The position numbers and the translations under genes were made by a program. From contig CABUXJ010000007.1 of NCBI GenBank assembly GCA_902495455.1, positions 1 through 64,000 of the forward strand: DNA of 64,000 nucleotides. The letters run 5' to 3'. Each line of letters opens with the position of its first letter. Position 1 is the first letter of the stretch. Under the pieces are notes generated by a model that saw nothing but the letters and a program-made list of their open reading frames with translations, was not told where the DNA came from and did no database searches. The stretch is from an uncultured Prevotella sp. Its GTDB lineage: Bacteria; Bacteroidota; Bacteroidia; Bacteroidales; Bacteroidaceae. This document shows, in pieces, positions 7,383-16,861 of this stretch.

Positions 7383-9113
7383 TTATTCTTTCGCTTTCTC
7401 TATCCAAGCCGCAAACTCCTCCACCTTCGGATTTTCGAGGCCCAGCTTGTACTTCTTGTTTACACCGCAGACATCCTGCTGGAGCTTCTGCGGGTTCAGT
7501 TCGCGAATGTCCGAGACGAGATAGTAGCCGCACTTGTTCAGCAAAGGCACCCACTCCTCTCCCACTCCGACGGCAGCCCATTCGGCCGCGGTGCTCTTCG
7601 GGGCCTTCTTCTCCGGCTTCATCGTCGGGAAGAGCAGCACTTCCTGTATCGTGGGCTGGCCGGTCATGAGGATGGCCAGACGGTCGATGCCGATACCGAT
7701 ACCGCTCGTCGGCGGCATACCATACTGCAAAGCGCGGAGGAAGTCGTGGTCGATGACCATAGCCTCGTCGTCTCCCTTGTCAGCGAGACGCATCTGCTCG
7801 ATGAATCGCTCCTCCTGATCGATCGGGTCGTTGAGCTCGGAGTAGGCGTTGGCCAGCTCCTTGCCGTTGACCATCAGCTCGAAGCGCTCGGTCAGTCCGG
7901 GCTTTGAGCGGTGCATCTTTGTCAGCGGCGACATCTCGACGGGATAGTCGGTGATGAACGTAGGCTGTATGAACGTGCCCTCGGCTGTCTCTCCGAATAT
8001 CTCGTCGATGAGCTTGCCCTTGCCCATCGTCTCCGTGTCTTCGATGCCGAGCGATTTTGCTATCTCGCGGATTTCCTCTTCGCTTTTGCCCTCGAGATCA
8101 TGGCCGGACTTCTCCTTGATGGCCTCAAGTATGGGCAGACGGCGGTATGGAGCCTTGAAGCTGACGACATTGTCGCCAATCTTCACCTCCGTTGTACCGT
8201 TGACGGCGATGCAGATCTTCTCGAGCAACTGCTCGGTGAAGGCCATCATCCAGTTGTAGTCCTTGTAGCTGACATAGAGTTCCATGCATGTGAACTCCGG
8301 ATTGTGGCTGCGGTCCATGCCCTCGTTGCGGAAGTTGCGGCCAATCTCATAGACGCCCTCAAATCCGCCGACGATGAGCCGCTTCAGATACAGCTCTGTG
8401 GCGATGCGCAGATAGAGGTCCGTATTGAGCGCGTTGTGGTGTGTGATGAACGGGCGGGCGCTCGCTCCACCGGCAATCTGCTGGAGGATGGGTGTCTCGA
8501 CTTCGGTAAATCCGGCCTCGTCGAAGACCTGACGCATCGTGCGCAGTATGGTGGCACGCTTCTCAAATGTCTCCTTGACGCCGTCGTTGACCACGAGGTC
8601 GACGTAGCGCTGGCGGTAGCGCAGCTCCGGATCGTCAAACTTGTCGTATGCCACACCGTCCTTATACTTGACGATAGGCAGCGGTTTGAGGCTCTTCGAG
8701 AGCATCGTCAGCTCCTGCGCATGCACGGAGATTTCGCCCGTCTGCGTGCGGAAAGCATAGCCGCGCACACCGATGAAGTCACCGATGTCCATCAATTTCT
8801 TGAATACCTTATTATATAAGTCCTTGTCTTCACCCGGGCAGATATCGTCGCGGGTGATATAGACCTGTATGCGGCCTTTCGAATCCTGCAGTTCGGCGAA
8901 GCTGGCCTTGCCCATCACGCGGCGGCTCATCAGTCGTCCGGCGATGCAGACCTGACGTGGCTCGGCGTCATCGCTGAACTCATTCTTTATATCTGTAGAA
9001 AAAGCATTGGTGGGATATTCCGCTGCGGGATAGGGGTCGATGCCCATGTTGCGCAACTCCTGCAGACTCTGGCGTCTGCCGATTTCCTGTTCACTTAACT
9101 CTAAAACGTTCAT
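7383..9113 (-). CDS. lysS: Lysyl-tRNA synthetase, class II
   Basis: Charges tRNA-Lys. The 576-residue protein has the N-terminal OB-fold anticodon-binding domain (about residues 55-150), class II motif 1 (FEKRATILRTMRQVF...ETPIL), motif 2 (IGRNFRNEGMDRSHNPEFT) and motif 3 (SGIGIGIDRLAILM). The C-terminus is about 70 residues longer than the E. coli enzyme, with a segment (LLNKCGYYLVSDIRELNPQ) resembling a helix-hairpin-helix-like appendix found in Bacteroidetes LysRS. It heads the lysS-gpsA-pgi-HAD run. A TAAATTTG -7 box lies about 42 nt upstream of the ATG. Confidence 0.96.
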   Translation of the reverse strand: MNVLELSEQEIGRRQSLQELRNMGIDPYPAAEYPTNAFSTDIKNEFSDDAEPRQVCIAGRLMSRRVMGKASFAELQDSKGRIQVYITRDDICPGEDKDLYNKVFKKLMDIGDFIGVRGYAFRTQTGEISVHAQELTMLSKSLKPLPIVKYKDGVAYDKFDDPELRYRQRYVDLVVNDGVKETFEKRATILRTMRQVFDEAGFTEVETPILQQIAGGASARPFITHHNALNTDLYLRIATELYLKRLIVGGFEGVYEIGRNFRNEGMDRSHNPEFTCMELYVSYKDYNWMMAFTEQLLEKICIAVNGTTEVKIGDNVVSFKAPYRRLPILEAIKEKSGHDLEGKSEEEIREIAKSLGIEDTETMGKGKLIDEIFGETAEGTFIQPTFITDYPVEMSPLTKMHRSKPGLTERFELMVNGKELANAYSELNDPIDQEERFIEQMRLADKGDDEAMVIDHDFLRALQYGMPPTSGIGIGIDRLAILMTGQPTIQEVLLFPTMKPEKKAPKSTAAEWAAVGVGEEWVPLLNKCGYYLVSDIRELNPQKLQQDVCGVNKKYKLGLENPKVEEFAAWIEKAKE

Positions 9114-9154
9114 AAGTTATGTAATATCGAATATATATATTCCTGTTATGGCTG

Positions 9155-9162
9155 CAAATTTA
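9155..9162 (-). promoter_or_regulatory. -7 box for lysS
   Basis: The minus strand reads TAAATTTG here, a match to TAnnTTTG; no good -33 TTTG is present. The remaining intergenic DNA to 9338, at the 3-prime side of aroB, holds no recognisable gene or hairpin. Confidence 0.45.
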
Positions 9163-9338
9163 ATAAATTATTCTGAATATACGTTATCTTGTCCACGGTT
9201 TATTCGCAGTGTTAAGGTCATTTAACCCGCAATCCACGGGGTTCGTCCGGTATTTGGAGAGGAGGAGCATACTGTATATATTTATGAGGATGAACACATG
9301 TCACTCCCGATGTCGTACGGACCGATTGCGTCCGTCCC

Positions 9339-10400
9339 TCAGCATCCCTCGCGGTAGAAGTCGAGCGCCTCACGGATTTCCTCTTGCGTGGCGGTCCGGT
9401 CGAGCCGGATGCCGCCGATGTCGGAGAGCAGGGCGAAGTTGATGACGCCCGCTGTGTTCTTCTTGTCGTGCGTCATCAGTTCGATGAGTTCGTCGTAGTC
9501 GTCGCAGGTGATTGTCATACGGCCGTAGTGGCGGTTGATGAAGTCCACCGTCTGACGCATACGGTCGACGGGGAAGCCCTCCTTGACCGTGCTCAGATAG
9601 AGTTCGCAGACCAGTCCCCACGCCACGGCATAACCGTGGAGCACGGGGGCGCCGCGACGCATGGCCAGCGACTCGAAGGCATGGCCGACGGTGTGGCCCA
9701 GATTGAGCACCTTGCGCAGGCCGCGCTCCGTCGGGTCCTCCTCGACGACGCGCTCCTTGACGGCCACAGACTCGGCGACCATTGTCTGCAACTGGTCGAG
9801 ATCGGGGGTGGTGATGTCGTAGTTGATGAGCGACGCCCACATCCTCTCGTCGCTGATCAGTCCGTGCTTGAGCATCTCGGCATAGCCGGAGAGCATGTTT
9901 TCCGTGTCCATCGTGGCCAAGAAGCGGGTGTCGAGGATGACCGTACGTGCGTTGTTGAAGACGCCAACTTCATTCTTCAGGCCGCCGAAATTGACTCCCG
10001 TCTTACCTCCGACGGATGCGTCGACCATCGACAGCAGTGTCGTCGGGATGTTGATATAGCCTATGCCGCGCTTGAAGGTCGACGCAGCGAAACCGCCAAG
10101 ATCGGTGACCATGCCGCCACCGAGATTGACCAGCAGCGAGTGGCGCGTGCCTCCCAAGCGGCCCAGTTCGCCCCAGACATGGGCAAGACTGTCGACGGTC
10201 TTGGCCGTGTCGCCGGCGGCGATGGTTATATGACGCACATTCTTCAAACAGTCCATGCCCTCTACGAGTGGCAGACAGAGTCGTCGCGTGGTCTCGTCGG
10301 TGAGCACGAAAAGCAGGTCGTGGGGTTCACGGGCGATGGCTTCGCCGAGCACTCTCTCAAGGTTGTCGGATATTACTACGTTCTGTCGTTCCATAATCAT
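9339..10400 (-). CDS. aroB: 3-dehydroquinate synthase
   Basis: Second step of the shikimate pathway, converting DAHP to 3-dehydroquinate with NAD and a divalent metal. The protein shows the glycine-rich LVNLGGGMVTDLGGFAAST segment, INIPTTLLSMVDASVGGKTG with the catalytic lysine, the metal-ligand region LNLGHTVGHAFE and HGYAVAWGL. A frame continues upstream to a TTG at 10430, but that codon lies inside the predicted -7 box, so the ATG at 10400 (or 10394) is the likely start, giving about 353 residues. It is transcribed alone, from a promoter next to a 1.1-kb repeat-filled intergenic region. Confidence 0.93.
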   Translation of the reverse strand: MIMERQNVVISDNLERVLGEAIAREPHDLLFVLTDETTRRLCLPLVEGMDCLKNVRHITIAAGDTAKTVDSLAHVWGELGRLGGTRHSLLVNLGGGMVTDLGGFAASTFKRGIGYINIPTTLLSMVDASVGGKTGVNFGGLKNEVGVFNNARTVILDTRFLATMDTENMLSGYAEMLKHGLISDERMWASLINYDITTPDLDQLQTMVAESVAVKERVVEEDPTERGLRKVLNLGHTVGHAFESLAMRRGAPVLHGYAVAWGLVCELYLSTVKEGFPVDRMRQTVDFINRHYGRMTITCDDYDELIELMTHDKKNTAGVINFALLSDIGGIRLDRTATQEEIREALDFYREGC

Positions 10401-10427
10401 TGTATGTCGGGTGAGGTTTACCCTTTG

Positions 10428-10435
10428 CAAAGATA
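10428..10435 (-). promoter_or_regulatory. -7 box for aroB
   Basis: The minus strand reads TATCTTTG followed by CAAAGG, a close match to TAnnTTTG. It lies 28 nt upstream of the ATG at 10400 and excludes the upstream TTG as a start codon. Confidence 0.55.
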
Positions 10436-10540
10436 CATCAAAAATTGAAGAATGACGAAAGACGACCGAAAAACATGTTGTTTTTATTTACAAAATCGCG
10501 TTCAGAAAAATGCTCAAAGATTTGCTTTCTCGTGACCAAT

Positions 10541-10990
10541 AAGGGCCTTATTACATTCAGAAGGAGGTTGAGAAGCCGCAGGTCTCTCCCCTTTTGGGGA
10601 GCCGGAGGGGGCCATAAGGCCCTTACGGCTGTTCTTTTTTACAAAACTTCGCGAGTTTTTGAATGCCGAAAAAGGAGCAAAAAGCGCTCGTTTTCGTGCA
10701 ATAGCGGCCCCGCGACCCTGCAACGGCGTGCCCGTTGGGTTGCAACGGGGCTGCCGTTGCAATGCCGTAAGGGCCCCGTTGCAATGCAAGGAGGCCCTTA
10801 CGGGAAGCCCAAGCTCCCCCTTTGGGGGAGTCAGAGGGGGTCGCCTATTTGTAAGTGATTGTGTAACAACGTTTTGCAAAAACATCGATTTTCCCGTCGA
10901 GAAATCGCCCCGATTTTGACCTTCGCAGGATTTGAAAATTTGGGAGCGAGGCCGAAATATTTTCAAAAGTACCCCTGAAAAACGCGGTTA
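10541..10990. repeat. GC-rich hairpin-array repeat, copy 1, with flanks
   Basis: The core at 10697-10803 (107 bp) contains small palindromes of the form GCAACGG-N-CCGTTGC, for example TGCAACGGGGCTGCCGTTGC near 10741, and ends in GGCCCTTACGG. Partial TAAGGGCC-type ends occur at 10541 and 10613. It is interleaved with two members of a second G-rich family, around 10588 and 10813 (CTCCCCCTTTGGGGGAGTC-like). AT-rich DNA with phenylalanine/lysine-like triplet runs flanks it. Open frames crossing it on both strands look spurious. Confidence 0.8.
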
Positions 10991-11204
10991 AATTCAGAAT
11001 TTTCATGACAAAGATGTCTCTTATTATTCAACAACAATACCTTAGTATAAAAAATAATGACCCATGTCACTTGCGTCTCCGCCTCTTCTTATTTTGCGTA
11101 TTTGCTCGCTTTGCGTTAAAAAATCGCGCCTTGCTCTAAAAACTTTTCGCGCCTTGCGGCTTAAAAAAGGCTCATCTGTCATTTGAAGTGATATTTTAAA
11201 TAAT

Positions 11205-11415
11205 ACCAACACATCAATCTCATTTGGAAACCTTTATGTGTGGTAATCTCAGTCCCCTCCTCTGAAGGAGGGGTTAGGGGTGGTTAGACATCCACGTTCA
11301 TTCAGAGCGATGATTTTCAGACGGTTATTGACTAACCACCCCTAACCCCTCCTTCAGAGGAGGGGACTAAGATTACCACACATAAAGGTTTCCAAATGAG
11401 ATTGTTGTATTGATA
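11205..11415. repeat. Long-armed palindromic element, copy A
   Basis: Arms at 11215-11287 and 11332-11404 are 73-nt inverted repeats with one mismatch, enclosing a 44-nt unrelated loop, with weaker pairing extending to about 11205 and 11415. Each arm reads CAATCTCATTTGGAAACC, then TGTGTGGTAATCTCAGTCCC, then an inner hairpin CCCCTCCT...AGGAGGGG and TTAGGGGTGGTTAG. There is no transposase. A second copy lies at 48579-48773, so this is a dispersed, possibly MITE-like element. The rest of 10991-11556 shows only short CGCAAAG/TTTGCG-like runs around 11090-11165. Confidence 0.9.
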
Positions 11416-11556
11416 TAGACAGAGCTAAAGATATGTATTATATAACTCCAAATACCGGATGAGCCTTAAAAAATTACTTCCCCGATTAAACGTTTGTGAA
11501 AATGTCACGTCATAAGGGCGTATAAAGTGAATCAAAACGACTATTAATCAAAACAG

Positions 11557-14526
11557 ATGAAAAGACTTCTACTGCTGATGACCATTCTCATGGCATCCTC
11601 TTTCGCCGCAATGGCCCAACGCGCCGTGACAGGAACGGTTGTCGAGAGCGACACAAAAGAGCCCCTGTCCTTGACCACCGTACAGCTGCTGCGTAAGGAC
11701 AGCACGATGGCCGTAGGCGGGCTGACGGCCGACAACGGCTCTTTCAAACTCACGGCACCGGCCGACGGACAGTACATACTGAAGGTGACGAGTGTCGGAT
11801 TTAAGACATTGACGCGCAACGTGACAATCGCTGGCGGCAAAAACGCCGGGCTGGGGACGCTGGCCATGAGCGTGGATGCCATCATGCTCAAAGGGGCTGT
11901 CGCAACGGGACACGCAGCCAAGGTGACGACAAAGGAGGACACCTTTATATATAATGCAGCGGCCTATCGCACACCGGAAGGCTCGGTCGTGGAGGAACTG
12001 GTCAAGAGGCTGCCCGGAGCACAGATGGACGACGACGGCAACATCAAGATCAACGGAAAGGAAGTCAAAAAGATTCTCGTCGACGGCAAGGAGTTTATGA
12101 CCGGCGACACCAAGACGGCACTGAAAAATCTGCCTACGTCAATCATAGAAAAGATTAAGGCTTACGACGAGAAGAGCGACCTGTCGCGCATCTCGGGCAT
12201 CGACGACGGCAACGACCAAACCGTGCTCGACTTCGGAATCAAGAAGGGCATGAACCGCGGATTTATGTCCAACGCCGACCTCGCGGCCGGAACTCGTGAA
12301 CGTTATGCGGCCCGCATGATGGCGGCACAGATGAACAGTGACCTGAGAGTGATGGGAATGTTCAACGCCAACAACGTCGGCGGCATGGGATTCGGAGGCG
12401 GACGACGCGGAGGCGGTGCCGGACGACGCGGACTGACGGCTCCCAAGATGGCCGGCGTCAATCTGAACTACGAGAAAAAGGACAAACTGAAGTTTGACGC
12501 CAGCCTGCGCTGGAACCACAGCGACGGAGACACGTGGACAAAATCGTCAACGGAGCACTTTGTCAGCACGACAGGATCGTTCGGCAACAGCCGCAACCAA
12601 AACTATTCGCGCAGCAACTCCTGGAACGGACAGATGCGTCTGGAATGGCAACCGGACACGATGACGACCATCTCGTTCCGACCGAACTTCAGTTACAGCA
12701 CCAACGACGGAAGCTCTATGAGCAGTTCCGGAACATTCAATGAAGATCCGTTCCTCTACACGTCCGACCCGCTGTCGCCCGACGCTCTGGACATGCTGGG
12801 AGACATGGACCTCATAGTCAACAGCCGGAGAAACAACTCCATCAGTTACAGCGACTCAAAGAACGTCGGCGGTATGCTCCAGCTGAACCGCCGGCTGAGC
12901 AACACCGGACGCAACGTCACACTCCAAGTGAACGGCAGCTACAGCGAAAGCGGAAGCAAAAGCCTGCAGGCCAACAACGTACACCTGTATCAGAAGAAAA
13001 ACCATCTGGGCCTCGACTCGACATATCAGACCAACAGATATAATCTCACACCGCAGAAGAACTACAACTACAGCATCCGGGCGACTTACAGCGAGCCTAT
13101 AATGAAAGCCACGTTCCTGCAGTTCAGCTACGAATTCCAATATAAATACACCAAAAGTGACCGCTCGACATACGACTTCAGCAATCTCGGCGAAGACTAC
13201 TTCGACGGCCTCAGCCCGTTCTACCGCGGATGGGACAGCTATCTCGCGCGCCTCGAGAACCCGTTTGAGAGCTATCTCGACCGCGACTTGAGCCGCTTCT
13301 CGGAATACACCAACTACATACATGACATCCAGGTGATGCTCCGCATCATCCGCAAGGCATACAACTTCAACGTCGGACTGACCCTCATGCCGCAGAAGAC
13401 GCACTTCGTCCAGCACTATAAGGGCCACAATGCCGACACCGTCAGAACGGTGACAAACTTCACCCCGACGGCCGACTTCCGATGGAAGATATCGAAGGTG
13501 AGCCAACTGCGATTCAACTATCGCGGACGGACAAGCCAACCGAGCATGACCGACCTGCTCGACATCACGGACGACAGCAACCCGCTGAGCATCACAAAGG
13601 GTAACCCGGGACTGAAACCGTCGTTCTCCAACAACTTCTTCATCAGATACAACAACTACATCCAGAACCACCAGCAGGGCATGGGAGCAAACCTGCGCTT
13701 CCAAACCGTCAACAACAGCATCGCCAACAAGGTCACCTACGACCCCGTCACGGGTGGACGCACCAGCCGGCCGGAGAACATCAACGGCAACTGGAGCATC
13801 AACGGTGACGGCTTCTACAACATCGCAATCGACACGACCGGCTACTTCAACGTCAACACGACGACCGGATTCGGATACACCAACAGCGTCGGTTATCTCG
13901 ACCTGCACCGCGACGGCAACACGGTGAAGTCGACAACAAAGAGCACTTCGATAAACGAACGTCTGGCTGCAAGCTACCGCAACGAGTGGATCGAGTTTGA
14001 AGTGAACGGTACGGTGGAATACAATCACTCATCAAACAAGCTCCAGCCAAACAGCAATCTCGACACTTGGAGATACTCCTACGGCTTCAACACCAATCTG
14101 ACCATGCCTTGGGGCACATCGCTGTCGACGGACCTGAACATGAACAGCCGCCGGGGATACAACGACGAAAGCCTCAACACCAACGAACTGATATGGAACG
14201 TACAGATGAGTCACAGCTTCCTGAAAGGCAGAAACCTGATCGTGATGCTCCAGTTCTACGACATTCTGCACGAACAGTCGAACATCAGCCGCGCTATAAA
14301 CTCAATGGGACGTACCGACACGGAATATAACTCAATCACAAACTACGCCATGCTGCATGTCGTCTACCGTCTCAACCTCTTCGGCGGCAAGGCTGCAAGG
14401 GAGCAGATGCGCCGCGGTCCGGGCGGCGATGGACCCGACGGAAACAGACCGGGGCGCGGAGGACGCGGCCAACGGGGTGGCAATCGCGGTGGCGGAGGCG
14501 GCTTCGGAGGTCCGATGGGATTCTAA
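11557..14526 (+). CDS. Outer-membrane beta-barrel protein, TonB-receptor-like (OMP_b-brl_3 type)
   Basis: The 989-residue protein has a signal peptide (to about residue 21), a carboxypeptidase-regulatory-like Ig domain (residues 22-105, VTGTVVESDTKEPLSLTTV), a plug-like domain (about 110-230, with GSVVEELVKRLPGAQMDDDG and KEVKKILVDGKEF) and a large beta barrel to the C-terminus. The LPGAQMDDDGNIKINGKEVKK pattern is typical of the outer-membrane barrel family related to SusC/TonB receptors but lacking a classical TonB box. Two Gly/Arg-rich segments occur, at about 271-290 and the last 35 residues (GGRGQRGGNRGGGGGFGGPM). Transported substrate is unknown. It is monocistronic and ends in a clear terminator. 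An AAACGTTT palindrome lies about 60 nt before the ATG. Confidence 0.88.
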   Translation: MKRLLLLMTILMASSFAAMAQRAVTGTVVESDTKEPLSLTTVQLLRKDSTMAVGGLTADNGSFKLTAPADGQYILKVTSVGFKTLTRNVTIAGGKNAGLGTLAMSVDAIMLKGAVATGHAAKVTTKEDTFIYNAAAYRTPEGSVVEELVKRLPGAQMDDDGNIKINGKEVKKILVDGKEFMTGDTKTALKNLPTSIIEKIKAYDEKSDLSRISGIDDGNDQTVLDFGIKKGMNRGFMSNADLAAGTRERYAARMMAAQMNSDLRVMGMFNANNVGGMGFGGGRRGGGAGRRGLTAPKMAGVNLNYEKKDKLKFDASLRWNHSDGDTWTKSSTEHFVSTTGSFGNSRNQNYSRSNSWNGQMRLEWQPDTMTTISFRPNFSYSTNDGSSMSSSGTFNEDPFLYTSDPLSPDALDMLGDMDLIVNSRRNNSISYSDSKNVGGMLQLNRRLSNTGRNVTLQVNGSYSESGSKSLQANNVHLYQKKNHLGLDSTYQTNRYNLTPQKNYNYSIRATYSEPIMKATFLQFSYEFQYKYTKSDRSTYDFSNLGEDYFDGLSPFYRGWDSYLARLENPFESYLDRDLSRFSEYTNYIHDIQVMLRIIRKAYNFNVGLTLMPQKTHFVQHYKGHNADTVRTVTNFTPTADFRWKISKVSQLRFNYRGRTSQPSMTDLLDITDDSNPLSITKGNPGLKPSFSNNFFIRYNNYIQNHQQGMGANLRFQTVNNSIANKVTYDPVTGGRTSRPENINGNWSINGDGFYNIAIDTTGYFNVNTTTGFGYTNSVGYLDLHRDGNTVKSTTKSTSINERLAASYRNEWIEFEVNGTVEYNHSSNKLQPNSNLDTWRYSYGFNTNLTMPWGTSLSTDLNMNSRRGYNDESLNTNELIWNVQMSHSFLKGRNLIVMLQFYDILHEQSNISRAINSMGRTDTEYNSITNYAMLHVVYRLNLFGGKAAREQMRRGPGGDGPDGNRPGRGGRGQRGGNRGGGGGFGGPMGF

Positions 14527-14557
14527 GACAAAACCTCAATAAACTTTTTCATAATGA

Positions 14558-14594
14558 AAATGCGGCTTGAAACGATTATGTTCAAGCCGCATTT
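14558..14594. terminator. Terminator hairpin between convergent genes
   Basis: AAATGCGGCTTGAA at 14558-14571 pairs perfectly with TTCAAGCCGCATTT at 14581-14594, with a 9-nt loop. It serves the outer-membrane barrel gene on the plus strand and possibly the lacI gene on the minus strand. Confidence 0.85.
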
Positions 14595-14658
14595 GTGTTA
14601 TATGCGTATCTGTTTTATAATATATGTATGTCGGTTTTATTCCCCAAGTGCATTGGTT

Positions 14659-15765
14659 TCATGACTTGTTTCGCCGGCTGCTTTCCCGTATTCGCTGCAC
14701 CGTCGGGACGATTTTATGTATTGGGCGAATGTTGCCGCGCAGGTGGTCGATGAGCGTTTGGCATGCTTCTTCACCCATCTGGCGGCTGCGGTCCTCAATG
14801 GTCGACAGCGAAGGAGTGACATCGGCGGCATATTCCACGTCGCTAAAACCCATCAGTGCGACATCACGGGGCATGTCGAGACCTCGCCGTTTAAGGGCTT
14901 TCATGGCCGCAAAGAGCAACGTGTCGTTGAGCGCGAGGATGGCGTCAGGCGGTTCGGGAAGGTCCATCAGAGCGTCGGTGACGCCGATGGCCGACGCCGT
15001 GTCGATGTCACTGTAAGCAACATAGTCGGGACGGACGGGCAGACCGGACTCATGGAGGGCCTCGATATAGCCGTGCTTGCGCTCGGCGACCATCCGGAGG
15101 CGTCCCGGTCCGCACAGTATGGCGATGCGGCGGCAGCCCTGTCTCACTAAATGGAGGGTGGCACGGCGCGCAGCTTCAACGCTGTCGGCAGTCACGGATG
15201 AATAGTCGGCGCCTTCTCCCTTTGATTGTGCGCCACCGATGGCACGCGCCACAAACACGACGGGTATGCCCTCGGCTGCAAGTGCGTCGAAATGGGCGCA
15301 GTCTTCCGTCTCCTGCGTCACGCTGGCGATGACTCCCGCCACATGGAAAGCGGCGAGACTGCGGACGTTGCGGCACTCTTCCTCATAGCTTTCGTGCGAG
15401 TTCATGCTGATGACGGCATAACCCTCGCGGGCCGCCACGCTCTCGATGCCGTCGAGAACGGACGAGTAGAACAACGTCACGCCGTGGGGAACAATAACGC
15501 CGACAACCGGCAGTGATCCACTGCGCAGGCTGTCGGCGATGAAATTTTTGGCATAGTGCATCTCACGGGCTGCCTCCATGACACGCTCCCGCGTCCGGCT
15601 GCTGACGGCAGGACTGCCCTGCAACGCCCTGCTCACGGTGGCAATGCTGATGCCGAGCCGTGAGGCAATGTCCTTGAGCGACGCCGGGCGTACGGTAACA
15701 GGCGTCCCGGAAGACTTTTTCGGCGACGCGGGGCGGTCGTTAGATGGCTTTCCGGAGCGGCCCAT
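14659..15765 (-). CDS. LacI/GalR-family transcriptional regulator (1)
   Basis: The 368-residue protein carries an N-terminal helix-turn-helix (SLKDIASRLGISIATVSRALQ, about residues 29-49) preceded by a basic 28-residue extension, then a periplasmic-binding-protein-like effector domain (VVGVIVPHGVTLFYSSVLDGIE onward, with PDAILALNDTLLFAAMKAL and VALMGFSD). It presumably binds a sugar or related ligand. The start codon overlaps the stop of the DUF5606 gene (TGATG), so it is translationally coupled to the end of the nusB operon, an unusual place for a sugar regulator. It is a paralogue of the regulator at 24518-25540. Confidence 0.9.
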   Translation of the reverse strand: MGRSGKPSNDRPASPKKSSGTPVTVRPASLKDIASRLGISIATVSRALQGSPAVSSRTRERVMEAAREMHYAKNFIADSLRSGSLPVVGVIVPHGVTLFYSSVLDGIESVAAREGYAVISMNSHESYEEECRNVRSLAAFHVAGVIASVTQETEDCAHFDALAAEGIPVVFVARAIGGAQSKGEGADYSSVTADSVEAARRATLHLVRQGCRRIAILCGPGRLRMVAERKHGYIEALHESGLPVRPDYVAYSDIDTASAIGVTDALMDLPEPPDAILALNDTLLFAAMKALKRRGLDMPRDVALMGFSDVEYAADVTPSLSTIEDRSRQMGEEACQTLIDHLRGNIRPIHKIVPTVQRIRESSRRNKS

Positions 15766-16208
15766 CAGTCTTCCTTACGGTCGTCGATGTTGTCTCCCTC
15801 GGTGGGTGCAAGCTCGTTGTCAAAGTCAGAGATGCCGTTGGCAATGAGGATGTTATACCACTGGAGGAGCTTCTTGATGTCGCTGTTGTGCACCCGGTCG
15901 CGGTCGAAATCAGGCAGAACCTTTGCGAAATACTCGCGCAGTTCGTCGCCAGAGGCTTTCTTTATGTCTATGCTTGCAGCCTTGCCGTCTTCGAGTGTCT
16001 TCAGACTGGTGAGCACTTTGTGCAAGGGGACATCGTCGGTGTCGGTGTACATGGCGATGTCGGCCAGCGAAGTGATGCGGTCGGTGGCGAACGCCGGCAT
16101 GCGACGGTGTGTCTCGTCAAGCACTTCGACGATGAGACTGTTCTTTGCTCTTGATACTAACTTGTAGAGTCCGGGCTTTCCCGAGATTGCTAAGATTGTC
16201 TGTAACAT
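15765..16208 (-). CDS. DUF5606 protein
   Basis: The 147-residue protein begins MLQTILAISGKPGLYKLVSR and includes LIVEVLDETHRRMPAFATDR; this N-terminal small beta domain followed by helices is characteristic of the Bacteroidetes DUF5606 family. Its tail is acidic and low in complexity. Function is unknown; the KPGLYKL start suggests a nucleic-acid or ribosome-associated fold but nothing confirms this. It lies 17 nt after coaE and overlaps lacI by one base, within the nusB-yajC-ybbR-coaE operon. Confidence 0.75.
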   Translation of the reverse strand: MLQTILAISGKPGLYKLVSRAKNSLIVEVLDETHRRMPAFATDRITSLADIAMYTDTDDVPLHKVLTSLKTLEDGKAASIDIKKASGDELREYFAKVLPDFDRDRVHNSDIKKLLQWYNILIANGISDFDNELAPTEGDNIDDRKED

Positions 16209-16225
16209 GATTTTCTGTTATGTTT

Positions 16226-16801
16226 TTATTTCAATTTAATGATTAATTCGTCTATCTGTTGTCCGATGTCGGCCACGCCGTCGTTGACGATTTCGTGGTC
16301 GGCGCGCCGCCGGACTTCGTCCTGCGGCCACTGGCGGGCCATCCATTCGAGTGCCTTCTCACGCGCAATGCCGTCCCGCTCCATGACGCGGCGGATGCGG
16401 ACATCCTCCGGTGCGGTGACGACAACGACGCGGTCGACGAGCCGGTCGAAGCCCGACTCAAACAATATGGCGCACTCCATCCACTCGTTGCCGCTCTGTC
16501 GGAAGTCGGCGGCCACGGCGGGGTGGACGATGGCGTCGATGGCACGTGCGTTTTGGGGCGAAGCCAAAAGATAAGCAGCGACCGCCGCCTTGTTGAGCAG
16601 GCCGTCGCCGGTGTATGTCTCCGGCCCTATGAGCCGCGTCAGAGCTGTGCGCACAGTGTCTGAAGAACGCATGATGCGCTTGGCGGCGCTGTCGCAGTCG
16701 TAGACGGTGATGCCACGCCGGGCCAGTTGGGCGCACACGAAACTCTTTCCGCTACCTATCCCTCCCGTTATACCTATCTTGAATGTCTGCCGTTCCGCCA
16801 T
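16226..16801 (-). CDS. coaE: Dephospho-CoA kinase
   Basis: Last step of coenzyme A synthesis, phosphorylating the 3-prime hydroxyl of dephospho-CoA. A P-loop GITGGIGSGKS lies at about residues 9-19, followed by YDCDSAAKRIM (substrate aspartate region) and the lid/CoA region with HPAVAADF and FESGFDRLVDRVVVVTAPEDVRIRRVMERDG. From the ATG at 16801 it has 191 residues, a normal size. A GTG at 16852 would add a repetitive EEQSFNRREQSFNRER-like stretch encoded by a short direct repeat and is judged a less likely start. It sits downstream of ybbR in the nusB operon. Confidence 0.93.
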   Translation of the reverse strand: MAERQTFKIGITGGIGSGKSFVCAQLARRGITVYDCDSAAKRIMRSSDTVRTALTRLIGPETYTGDGLLNKAAVAAYLLASPQNARAIDAIVHPAVAADFRQSGNEWMECAILFESGFDRLVDRVVVVTAPEDVRIRRVMERDGIAREKALEWMARQWPQDEVRRRADHEIVNDGVADIGQQIDELIIKLK

Positions 16802-16861
16802 TCTTTCTCTGTTAAAAGATTGCTCTCTTCTATTAAAAGATTGTTCTTCCACGATTAAAGC

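Noticed and set aside
9384..10448. 354-codon plus-strand open frame
   Set aside because: It is the shadow of aroB on the opposite strand, with no recognisable motif or promoter.
10445..10966. Overlapping open frames over the first hairpin-array region
   Set aside because: They read through the palindromic repeats on both strands, giving repetitive peptides without start signals; similar frames appear over every copy.
11090..11165. Possible third ACGCAAAG element
   Set aside because: Only short, scattered TTTGCG and CGCCTTGC runs are present; no inverted arms could be matched.
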